Source of the DNA: Pedobacter sp. Leaf216
Lineage (GTDB): Bacteria > Bacteroidota > Bacteroidia > Sphingobacteriales > Sphingobacteriaceae
Length of the DNA: 64,000 nt
NCBI RefSeq assembly: GCF_001421515.1
Contig: NZ_LMKM01000023.1
Location: 129,707 to 193,706 of the forward strand
Direction: 5' to 3'
Position numbers and translations under genes: made by a program. Below are positions 57,445 to 64,000 of this stretch, in pieces. The notes beneath the pieces are model-generated. The model had not been told where the DNA came from. It searched no databases and worked only from the letters and a program-made list of their open reading frames with translations. How positions within the stretch are numbered: the first letter of the stretch is position 1; every line of letters starts with the position of its first letter.

Positions 57445-57534
57445 GGAGAGTTGGCAGAGTGGTCGATTGCGGCAGTCTTGAAAACTGTTGACTTGTCAAA
57501 GGGTCCGCGGGTTCGAATCCCCCACTCTCCGCCA
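57445..57534 (+). tRNA. tRNA-Ser (anticodon TGA)
   Basis: A class II tRNA: acceptor arms GGAGAGT and ACTCTCC with discriminator G and an encoded CCA end; D-loop GCAGAGTGGTCGATTGCGGC; anticodon loop CTTGAAA with anticodon TGA (57479-57481); a long variable arm (TTGACTTGTCAAAGG region); and T-loop GGTTCGAATCC. Without CCA the gene ends at 57531. Codon UCA (and other UCN by wobble) is read. Confidence 0.97.
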
Positions 57535-57554
57535 GTGTATAATCAAAATACATC

Positions 57555-57588
57555 AAAACGCTTTAAACTGTATGTTTAAAGCGTTTTT
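57555..57588. terminator. Hairpin terminator after tRNA-Ser
   Basis: A perfect 14-bp stem (AAAACGCTTTAAAC / GTTTAAAGCGTTTT) with a 5-nt loop TGTAT, ending in a T-run. It lies 21 bp after the tRNA and ends its transcript; it could also act from the other side. Confidence 0.87.
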
Positions 57589-58103
57589 GTCTATAGGCCA
57601 TAGCAAAATCATACAATTTATACGATTCTGAGTTGCCCCAACAGGTGTCCTATCTACACATCTAAATCCGGGGCACCTTAATTCCTCGTAAGAGCTTGAT
57701 GGCATGGATCAACAAAAAAATATAAGGGCTTTAATAACAACTAACCATTTTTTATAGGTCCAATGATCTGTGGCATACCTTCCGGCATGCGCGCAAGCTT
57801 GATATGTCTGGTTTTCATACTTGAATGCTAATTAAATTCCGTAGTTACCGGCAAGGGCTTTTTCTTATTTACTAACCTAACATTATAACGAACCACCATC
57901 AAACAATAATGCGTCATTTGTAGCATGACTACCTTTCTTCTTGATTAATTTTTTTATTGAAAGCTTGTATTGGAATTTAATTTTCATTTCTGATATCAAA
58001 TCCAAAATGCTCTCCAGTATGTAATTTGAGCAAGAATATAACCTCTGGCGCCTGGCAGCTCAGAGCTATTTGATTCGCATCCAGTATTTGCAGTCAGCAA
58101 TAA
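57589..58103. other. Gene-free stretch after the tRNA
   Basis: About 515 bp with no open frame of note on either strand. No integrase, direct repeat of the tRNA 3' end or other sign of an integrated element is visible, though tRNA-Ser is a usual insertion site. Confidence 0.45.
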
Positions 58104-58973
58104 TTAGGCTAGAGTTGATTCGATATACTTTTTAAAATTCGTTGTCTTTCTACCCAATAACCTTTCTAAGTCGCCTGATTGATGTTCGAATTCACCCTCT
58201 TCGATTGCTACCACCCAACTGGTGAGGAATTTGGCGACTTTTCGAGACGTTCCTTTCGCAATTAACTCACCAGTATATTCTTCGGCTGTGATGGTGGAAA
58301 AAGGGACAGGTTTTCCTTTTTCTTCTGCAAGAATTTTAGCGATTTCAGCAAATGAAATAGTTTCGCTTCCACCTAGTGAATACGATTTCTTTTGGTGTCC
58401 CGGCGTAGAAAGTATTTCGGCATGGGCTTCCGCCAGTTCATCTCTTGTTGCAGGTACCATTTTCCCGTTGCCTGCGGGAACTTTTATCCCATTTCCATAA
58501 GGGTTGGAATCATAGTAGATAGACAAAATATCTGTAAAAGGGGGATGGTATAAAATGGTATAATCAAGTCCTGATGACTTAAGTACTTGTTCCGTAAAAA
58601 GATCTGATTCCGTAATTTCAGGCATTATACGTCCTGAGTCTTCTTTCCGCATTATCGACATATACACCACATGCTTAACGCCAGCTTGGCGGGCAGCGGT
58701 AATCACATTGTAATGCTGGGTAAATCGGTCTGAGAAAGCGACTGCACTGGTGAGCATCACTTTATCAACACTTTTAAATGCGCGCAATAAAGAATCATAA
58801 TTTAGATAATCTCCAAAGCGAACTTCAATACCTTTGGCAGCTAAATTAATTCCCTCTTCCTTTTTTCGGGTAAGGCCAATAATTTGGTCTGCAGGAAAAC
58901 CTTTTTTTAATAAATGCTCAACTGTTCCTTTTCCAATTGTACCTGTTATTCCTGTTACTAATATTTTTGTCAT
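58104..58973 (-). CDS. NmrA/SDR-like NAD(P)-binding reductase
   Basis: A 289-residue atypical short-chain dehydrogenase. The Rossmann motif is ILVTGITGTIGKGTVEHLLK; TRKKEEGINLAAKGIEVRFG, then DYLNYDSLLRAF, and GVKHVVYMSIMR are typical of the NmrA/QOR2 group, whose members use NADPH on quinones or azo compounds or act as redox sensors. The catalytic YxxxK of classical SDRs is not present. It stands alone, about 100 bp from the deacetylase end. Confidence 0.9.
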   Translation of the reverse strand: MTKILVTGITGTIGKGTVEHLLKKGFPADQIIGLTRKKEEGINLAAKGIEVRFGDYLNYDSLLRAFKSVDKVMLTSAVAFSDRFTQHYNVITAARQAGVKHVVYMSIMRKEDSGRIMPEITESDLFTEQVLKSSGLDYTILYHPPFTDILSIYYDSNPYGNGIKVPAGNGKMVPATRDELAEAHAEILSTPGHQKKSYSLGGSETISFAEIAKILAEEKGKPVPFSTITAEEYTGELIAKGTSRKVAKFLTSWVVAIEEGEFEHQSGDLERLLGRKTTNFKKYIESTLA

Positions 58974-59075
58974 GATATAATTTACTTGATTTCAAACAAT
59001 GGCAGTAGATTGTATTAATGCTGAAATACAATGAAAAGACTGCATGTTGTGAAGCCTTTTCACTGTAATCGCATA

Positions 59076-60022
59076 CTATTCGCGAATACTTGTTGGGTCA
59101 TTAAGCGTCATCTTGGCTATTTCGTCTTTGCGTTTGAATGCAACACCAGAATGCTTCTGCATGTACCTGATCAATTCTGTTGCCGCCTTAACCATCTGCG
59201 GCGTACCGCTGACACGGTCATGAAAGGTTAAGGAAAGTTGCCTGCGCCGGGTTGCCGACTCTTCGTAAAGTTGATCGAACTCCATTTTCACCTGCGTGAT
59301 GTACTGGTCTGGCGAAAAATTTCTTATTTCGATCATGCCCAGATCATTATTACGTATCGTGTATGGAACTACCGCAAAATCCTTTTCGTTAACTTTGATA
59401 ATAAACGGCTCATCACGGCCTAAGTCATCAATATGATAAATGCATCCAAGCTCCTGTAATATCTTCAGAGTGTTTTCACTACGGCGCAAAAAGTTGGCAT
59501 GTAACCAACCGGCGTTTGTCCGGTTACTTTTTTAATCGCATCTAAGCCATCTTTAATGAATATTTTTTCTTCTTTATACGACATGTCGTATTCATCTTTC
59601 CAGGTCATACCGTGCCCGGAAGCCTCATGCCCACGGCCTACAATCTCTTTAGCCAGGGCAGGATTTCTTAACACAGCAGAGCCCACCATATGGGTTGTTA
59701 CTTTGATGCCTAATTTATCCCAGTTATCCAGCATCCGTGGGATACCTTCTTTATATCCGTATTCGTACCAGGTGCTTGCAGGCAAGTCTTTATAACCGGG
59801 TTTCATATTGGGCGGAAAAGGGCTTGGTGCATTATCCGGCTGGCCGCCTGCTTCAAAAAGCATGGTGGCGGAAACGACGAGCCGTGAGCCATCTGCCCAC
59901 TTTGATGATTTGGAGGCATACAACTTATTAGGGCTTTCAGCCATAGATATTTGATTTGCACCAATGAAACCTGCCAGCGATAACAGGCCAGTTTGTTTAA
60001 TAAAATCTCTTCTGTCTGTCAT
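59076..60022 (-). pseudogene. Polysaccharide deacetylase (PuuE/CE4-like), split by a frameshift
   Basis: Two overlapping frames together spell one protein of about 315 residues. The first (59465-60022) has a twin-arginine-like signal (DRRDFIKQTGLLSLAGFIGA), WADGSRLVVSATMLFEAGGQ and HEASGHGMTWKDEYD, then runs out after GQTPVGYMP. The second frame continues LRRSENTLKILQELGCIYHI, then DDLGRDEPFIIK, to the normal C-terminus. One missing base at about 59500 (TACATGCC where TACAATGCC would restore GYNANFLRRS) explains the break. It is either a recent mutation or a sequencing error. The gene follows an SDR after 13 bp, so both belong to one transcript. Confidence 0.88.
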
Positions 60023-60035
60023 AACTTTGCCCCAA

Positions 60036-60782
60036 TTAATAAAGTCCCTGGTTAAACTTCGCTATGGCTGCATCAGGGTTAGCAAAGTAGTCAGTACGTT
60101 GCCTGCCCGCTTCCCCAACAAAGATCTCGTAACGGTCCTCATTAATCCCGGTATAGATGTCTTCAGCAGCAACTTCAGGTGGCAAGCCATGTTGCTCGCC
60201 CCCCATATCTTTGGTTGCATCTGTATTGATCAGCGATGGCATTACTTCAAAAACCTTGATGTTGGTATCTGATGATAAGGTTAAACGTAAAGCAACTGAA
60301 TGCGAATGCAAGGCTGTTTTAGCGTCTGAGTAAGTCGGCAAAACCAACAGCGGATGGAATGCCACATTGGAAGTAATATTTACAATTGCCGCTTCGGGCT
60401 GCTTTTTTAATAGCGGCAACAAGGCTTCGATTAACCTAACCGGGGCAAAATAGTTGGTTTCAAATTCCTGCTTTGCTTTATCAACCGCATTTGCGCCTTC
60501 GCCCAGTTTATAAACAAATCCCACGCCGGCATTATTGATCAATAAGCTAAGATTGCCGTAAAAAGTTTCCAGTTTTGTAACGAGATTTTTAACAGCATCT
60601 GCGTCGGTCACATCGGAGACGATATAATTAATACCTAACTCATTGGCAGCTTTTGCCAACTTATCTTCATTGCGACCAGTTATAACTACCCTGGTTCCTT
60701 TTTCACTTAAAAATTTTGCTGTTGCATAACCGATTCCTGAACCACCACCGGTAATCAGGACTGTTTTGTTCTTAATATCCAT
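60036..60782 (-). CDS. SDR family oxidoreductase (DltE-like)
   Basis: A 248-residue classical short-chain dehydrogenase: VLITGGGSGIGYATAKFLSE (cofactor motif), NNAGVGF, catalytic Ser in AIVNITSNVAFHPL and Tyr-Lys in TYSDAKTALHSHSVALR. The C-terminal region lacks membrane segments. It is divergent from an HxlR regulator with a 27-bp palindrome between them and precedes the broken deacetylase gene, with which it shares a transcript. The substrate is unknown. A -7 match (TATCTTTG, minus strand 60843-60836) adjoins the palindrome. Confidence 0.93.
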   Translation of the reverse strand: MDIKNKTVLITGGGSGIGYATAKFLSEKGTRVVITGRNEDKLAKAANELGINYIVSDVTDADAVKNLVTKLETFYGNLSLLINNAGVGFVYKLGEGANAVDKAKQEFETNYFAPVRLIEALLPLLKKQPEAAIVNITSNVAFHPLLVLPTYSDAKTALHSHSVALRLTLSSDTNIKVFEVMPSLINTDATKDMGGEQHGLPPEVAAEDIYTGINEDRYEIFVGEAGRQRTDYFANPDAAIAKFNQGLY

Positions 60783-60835
60783 GATTTCTATTTATTAATA
60801 ATAATATTTAAATTTGCTTGCCATTTGCAAGTAAA

Positions 60836-60843
60836 CAAAGATA
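60836..60843 (-). promoter_or_regulatory. -7 promoter element for the SDR gene
   Basis: TATCTTTG on the minus strand fits TAnnTTTG and lies about 54 nt upstream of the SDR ATG. The palindrome at 60848-60874 covers the -33 side, so a bound regulator would block it. Confidence 0.55.
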
Positions 60844-60847
60844 AAAT

Positions 60848-60874
60848 ATAATACTTGCAAGTTGCAAGTATTAT
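60848..60874. promoter_or_regulatory. Probable HxlR operator
   Basis: A perfect palindrome: ATAATACTTGCAA, one G, TTGCAAGTATTAT. It lies between the divergent SDR and HxlR genes. A second, imperfect copy of the core (GCTTGCCATTTGCAAGTAAA) lies at about 60816-60835. Two adjacent sites are consistent with a dimeric HxlR protein controlling both genes. Confidence 0.85.
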
Positions 60875-60890
60875 TTAACATTTTTATGTC

Positions 60891-61319
60891 ATGAAAGAAA
60901 TTCAGCACCGATCTGATTGTCCGATAGCTTATTCCTTAGATTATTTAGGCGACAAGTGGATAATTTTAATTCTAAGGGACCTGATCTTCACCAGTAAGTC
61001 GAGTTATGGTGATTTTCTCAGTTCTGGTGAAAAAATAGCTACTAATATTCTTGCAGACCGGCTTAAGCTTTTAGAAGCAAACGGATTTATAAAATCTTCG
61101 GTATCTCCCGAAAAAAAGAACAAGTTTATCTACAATCTTACAGAGAAAAGTATTGACCTGATCCCCCTTATTGTCGAATTAATGATTTGGGGATCGAAGT
61201 ACGATTCATATCCCATAAAAGAGGCGGTTAAAAAATTGGAAAAAGATAAAGAAGGCACTATACGGGAAATCCGGGAGAAACTTTTGCAGCGTTTAAAAAG
61301 CGATGCTCCTGCAAAATAG
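60891..61319 (+). CDS. HxlR-family winged-helix regulator
   Basis: A 142-residue regulator. DCPIAYSLDYLGDKWIILIL is the HxlR opening with the conserved Cys, and LILRDLIFTSKSSYGDFLSS, NILADRLKLLEANGFIKSSV and the wing EKKNKFIYNLTEKSIDLIPL follow. The single Cys near the N-terminus is often the redox- or electrophile-sensing residue of this family. It probably represses the divergent SDR-deacetylase transcript through the palindromes between the genes. Confidence 0.94.
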   Translation: MKEIQHRSDCPIAYSLDYLGDKWIILILRDLIFTSKSSYGDFLSSGEKIATNILADRLKLLEANGFIKSSVSPEKKNKFIYNLTEKSIDLIPLIVELMIWGSKYDSYPIKEAVKKLEKDKEGTIREIREKLLQRLKSDAPAK

Positions 61320-61450
61320 CATCATATATTTTGAGGCTGAAAGCTTTTAATAGATATTGGATTTTAAAGACTTTAATTAGATTGCACTGTAGGAATTTCC
61401 ACTTTAACATTGCCGAATAGTATGTTAAAGAGCGATTAGATTTTTCCCGA

Positions 61451-61840
61451 TTATCGGATCATGGTATTTAACGTCGCAGGGTTTAATTCCACAGATTCAT
61501 AATGCTTCCTTGCTATTTTCAAAATGAAGCCATCATCATAGGCCAGCATGTTACCGTCGGTTACTTTGTTAAAATATATGCCCCGCCTGTTGCCATGAAA
61601 AGAATTATTGCCGGCGTCACCTCACCTGGATTCACTACCAATGTATGTGCTTCACCTGCCGGTTCATATAATAAAAGTTCCCGGTTTAGCTGTCCATTCA
61701 TGTTCGAGGTAGTACCAATTTCCGCGTAAGGTGTAGCCAACTGATGTTGAATGAAAATGCGGTGGCATTTGAGCTCCTGCCTCTGCCCTTAGAATCACGG
61801 TAAAACTTCTATTGCTCAAATTAAATTGGTAGGGCAGGAT
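61451..61840 (-). pseudogene. Decayed cupin dioxygenase gene (2,4'-dihydroxyacetophenone dioxygenase-like)
   Basis: Reading the minus strand with two frame changes gives one cupin. FNLSNRSFTVILRAEAGAQM leads into PPHFHSTSVGYTLRGNWYYL, EHEWTAKPGTFII, then a frame change to YEPAGEAHTLVVNPGEVTPA, a second change near KVTDGNMLAYDDGF and a normal end ARKHYESVELNPATLNTMIR with a stop. The metal-binding HFH and the GEAHTL His are still readable. The 5' part of the gene is missing. The parent family is inferred from the WxYLEH and YEPAGEAHTLV motifs. Boundaries are approximate. Confidence 0.75.
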
Positions 61841-61841
61841 T

Positions 61842-62092
61842 TGGAAATATGGCGCGGAAGGTACAGCACTATTGTCGCAGCGCGAGGCCGACCTTCTGCT
61901 GTTCTCTTACAAAACAAAATTAAATTGTTGGATCGCAAATCTACTTTGCTTAAATTTTGGGGTGAAGATAATCGCTTCAATGCAAGGAGGATGAATGTAT
62001 ACATTACCAGGCTGCATAAGTTCCTTAAATCAGAACCTTCAATTGTTAGACAAAGTATAAGGGAACAAGGATATAAATTAGCAGAAATTTAA
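61842..62092 (+). pseudogene. Fragment of an OmpR-family response regulator
   Basis: The C-terminal DNA-binding domain of an OmpR-type regulator is readable in two frames. LLSQREADLLLFSYKTK comes first, then after a frame change near 61910 NKIKLLDRKSTLLKFWGEDN, then FNARRMNVYITRLHKFLKSE and PSIVRQSIREQGYKLAEI up to a normal stop. The receiver domain and start are gone. It abuts the decayed cupin gene head to head. No intact kinase lies nearby. Confidence 0.78.
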
Positions 62093-62307
62093 TGAGTCAT
62101 ACTGGAACAAGATATAAGTTTGAGTTGGTGAGTGTGGTCTCAATAGCTATTTCGCACAACCTCTTGTGTAATAGACTTGGCAGGCTACCAGTATTTAAGC
62201 ACCTTATCTTTTTAAGTCAACCCTTCCAATCGATCTAACTACATGTTCGTTAATACCAATATTTAAACAATTTTTTTGAATCTAAAAATAACATTGATTA
62301 AAAGAAA

Positions 62308-62346
62308 GTTGACAAGTATCAACAATTATAGTTGATAGGTGTCAAC
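62308..62346 (+). promoter_or_regulatory. Double operator upstream of the MarR-GNAT gene
   Basis: Two 16-bp units, GTTGACAAGTATCAAC (62308-62323) and GTTGATAGGTGTCAAC (62331-62346), separated by 7 bp. Each has the dyad GTTGA-N6-TCAAC, and the two units are also inverted copies of each other (14 of 16 match). They overlap the predicted -33 element, so the MarR domain of the downstream protein probably represses its own gene. Confidence 0.8.
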
Positions 62347-62361
62347 TTATTACTATATTTG
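62332..62361 (+). promoter_or_regulatory. Promoter of the MarR-GNAT gene
   Basis: TTG (62332-62334), 19-bp spacer, TATATTTG (62354-62361), an exact TAnnTTTG. The -7 element ends 4 nt before the chosen ATG, so transcription should start at or next to the first codon and the mRNA would be leaderless. The -33 part lies inside the second operator unit. Confidence 0.65.
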
Positions 62362-62365
62362 CTTT

Positions 62366-63304
62366 ATGAAAAAAGATATAGAGCAAATCAGGAGTTTTAA
62401 CCGCTTCTATACCGCCCATCTCGGTTTATTGAATGAGCATATTTTAGACGGTCCATATTCTTTGGCGGAAGCCCGCATTTTATTTGAGATAGGAATAAGA
62501 CAGCCAGTAACCGCGCAGGAACTGGCCACATTGCTCACCTTGGACAAAGGTTATTTGAGCAAAATCATTAAAATGTTTGTAAATGATGGCGTGATTGCAC
62601 GGACACCCTCAAAGGAGGACTCGCGTGTCTATCATATCAACCTGACCGCTCAGGGTTCAAATCTATTAAAAGATCTACAGGGAAAATCCGACCATCAAAT
62701 CGAAGGATTTTTAACGAAGCTCTCGCCCGACGAAGCAGACATGTTAGTGAATTCCATGAAAACGGTCCAAAATCTATTGTCAGCAGATTATAGCAATCTG
62801 TTGCTGTCCGGTCAGGTTGTTTACCGTGAAGGATTAAAGCCAGGCGATGTCGGGTATCTGATCTATCTGCATGGCATACTTTATGCCCGCGAATCTGGTT
62901 ATTCGCAGGAATTTGAAGGTTATATGGTCAAAACTTTTTACGAGTTTCTGGAACATTATGACACGGGTAGAGATAAAATATGGCTGGCTACTTATAATGG
63001 GCAGATCATCGGATGTATCGCCATCTTAGCTAAGCCCGATAATGAAGCGCAATTGCGCTGGTTCCTTGTGCACCCGGTATTCAGGGGTACCGGCGTAGGC
63101 AAACACTTGCTTCATGCAGCGCTAACTTACTGCCGCGGGCAGCAGTTCAAAAACGTATACCTACTGACTACTGATGTACAGCAAAAGGCCATTGCCATGT
63201 ACAAAAAAGCAGGCTTCCAGCCAACAGCGTCTATACAAATGGAGCAATGGGGCAAAACGCTTCATGAAGAACGTTACGACCTTGATTTGACAACACAGCA
63301 TTAA
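62366..63304 (+). CDS. MarR-GNAT fusion: HTH regulator with N-acetyltransferase domain
   Basis: About 312 residues. The ATG is chosen because the frame's upstream GTG lies inside the operator. The N-terminal MarR winged helix (about 1-140) has TAQELATLLTLDKGYLSKII, KMFVNDGVIARTPS and EDSRVYHINLTAQG. The GNAT domain (about 165-310) has IWLATYNGQIIGCIAIL, WFLVHPVFRGTGVGKHLLHA (acetyl-CoA loop) and AIAMYKKAGFQPTASI. Fusions of this type are known in many bacteria; the acetyl acceptor is unknown. A ketopantoate-reductase-like gene follows after 9 bp and is probably co-transcribed. Confidence 0.93.
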   Translation: MKKDIEQIRSFNRFYTAHLGLLNEHILDGPYSLAEARILFEIGIRQPVTAQELATLLTLDKGYLSKIIKMFVNDGVIARTPSKEDSRVYHINLTAQGSNLLKDLQGKSDHQIEGFLTKLSPDEADMLVNSMKTVQNLLSADYSNLLLSGQVVYREGLKPGDVGYLIYLHGILYARESGYSQEFEGYMVKTFYEFLEHYDTGRDKIWLATYNGQIIGCIAILAKPDNEAQLRWFLVHPVFRGTGVGKHLLHAALTYCRGQQFKNVYLLTTDVQQKAIAMYKKAGFQPTASIQMEQWGKTLHEERYDLDLTTQH

Positions 63305-63313
63305 TTAATTATT

Positions 63314-64000
63314 ATGAAATATTTAGTAATTGGCGCCGGAGGAACCGGCGGCCTTATAGGAGGCTATTTGGCAAAAAACCAGCTTGATGTAACACTCATA
63401 GCGCGTGGTGAGCACCTCAGAGTTATTCAGCAAAAGGGCCTTACCGTTAAAACTTACGGCGAAGAACCTGTTCACCTAACCAACATTAAAGCTATTGGTG
63501 AAGATGCGCTGGAAAATCAAAAATTTGATGTAATTTTTGTTTGTGTGAAGGCTTATCATTTGAGTAGCATTGTACAGATGCTAAAAGATGCAGCTAAGGA
63601 GCAAACGATGATCATCCCCATTTTAAACTCGCTGGGCAGTGGTGCCTATCTGCGTACTGAGTTGCCCCGACTAAATATTTATGATGGCTGTATCTATATC
63701 ACAGGTTATATTTCAGCACCCGGAGAGGTAAGTCAGAATAACCAGATCTTTAGAATTTTTTACGGGTTGGAAGAGGAAAATAAAAATGATAACTCAAGAG
63801 ATAAAATGGAAAGCGAAGTACGGGAAAGCGGTATAGATATCCGGTACAGTGCAGTTATTACCAGCGAAATATTTAAAAAATTAACCTTTACTTCGGCTTT
63901 TGCGTCCTGTGCAGCTTATCATAACATACAAGCATCATCTTTGCAGTCAGATGAAACTTACCGTAACCACTTCATTAGCTTACTTAAAGAGTTAAAGCAA
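63314..64000 (+). CDS. Ketopantoate reductase (PanE/ApbA)-like protein, 5' part
   Basis: 229 codons, cut by the right edge. The N-terminal Rossmann fold reads MKYLVIGAGGTGGLIGGYLA with IARGEHLRVIQQKGLTVKTY, DVIFVCVKAYHLSSIVQML and ILNSLGSGAYLRTELP. These are the marks of the 2-dehydropantoate 2-reductase family, which uses NADPH. In a MarR-controlled unit it is more likely a paralog with another substrate than the pantothenate enzyme; the C-terminal domain is only partly in the window. Confidence 0.88.
   Translation, partial: MKYLVIGAGGTGGLIGGYLAKNQLDVTLIARGEHLRVIQQKGLTVKTYGEEPVHLTNIKAIGEDALENQKFDVIFVCVKAYHLSSIVQMLKDAAKEQTMIIPILNSLGSGAYLRTELPRLNIYDGCIYITGYISAPGEVSQNNQIFRIFYGLEEENKNDNSRDKMESEVRESGIDIRYSAVITSEIFKKLTFTSAFASCAAYHNIQASSLQSDETYRNHFISLLKELKQ

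Noticed and set aside
57445..58103. tRNA-Ser as a possible attachment site of an integrated element
   Set aside because: No integrase and no repeat of the tRNA 3' end within view; the flanking genes look chromosomal.
61502..61729. 75-codon plus-strand frame
   Set aside because: It is the antisense shadow of the decayed cupin gene, which explains the sequence far better.

Overview
The window looks like a Bacteroidota chromosome, most likely Pedobacter or a close Sphingobacteriaceae relative. This is an inference from gene content, not from a marker gene. It holds four SusC/SusD-type outer-membrane pairs (one cut by the left edge), a FecI/FecR pair, a hybrid-two-component-type regulator, DUF6377, DUF3823 and DUF5689 proteins, and promoters of the Bacteroidota type (TTTG, about 19 bp, TAnnTTTG). 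No phage, insertion sequence or CRISPR array is visible.

Layout. Positions 1-7.9 kb: a SusD start, a SusC, a GH31 enzyme with a PA14 insert and a CE2-like SGNH esterase, a set that fits acetylated xyloglucan or related side chains. 8.5-10.1 kb: a TetR regulator and an SDR, each preceded by a copy of the same palindrome. 10.1-11.6 kb: no recognisable gene. 11.6-14.8 kb: a small HTH protein facing a thioredoxin / ApbE / DUF4266 / DUF3570 operon. 16.0-24.9 kb: pncB, a DUF6377 membrane regulator, then SusC, SusD and a small lipoprotein. 25.1-26.6 kb: a compact sigma factor / anti-sigma-like protein / ClpP operon. 26.7-35.2 kb: a FecI-FecR-controlled SusC (with STN domain), SusD and DUF5689 lipoprotein. 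35.3-39.8 kb: a membrane-anchored protein of unknown role, an MscS channel and a MOSC protein.

Positions 39.9-56.8 kb form the largest polysaccharide locus: SusC, SusD, DUF3823, two GH43, one GH5-like and one GH2 enzyme in one direction, then a beta-propeller hydrolase, and a divergent sensor kinase plus response regulator that together make the parts of a hybrid two-component regulator on two overlapping genes. Next come a DoxX protein and tRNA-Ser(UGA). From 58.1 kb on there is a patchwork of redox and stress genes: an NmrA-like reductase, a polysaccharide deacetylase broken by a one-base frameshift, an SDR, an HxlR regulator with a 27-bp palindrome, two decayed gene fragments (a cupin and an OmpR-type regulator), a MarR-GNAT fusion with a double operator, and the start of a ketopantoate-reductase-like gene.

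Functionally the window combines surface glycan capture (SusCD), periplasmic or surface glycan hydrolysis, and three different ways of sensing substrate (sigma/anti-sigma, two-component, DUF6377). The points most worth a second look are the sigma / anti-sigma-like / ClpP operon, the ApbE-DUF4266-DUF3570 operon, the split hybrid regulator, the paired operators, and the decayed region at 61.4-62.1 kb. All family assignments were made by reading sequence; no database search was run.
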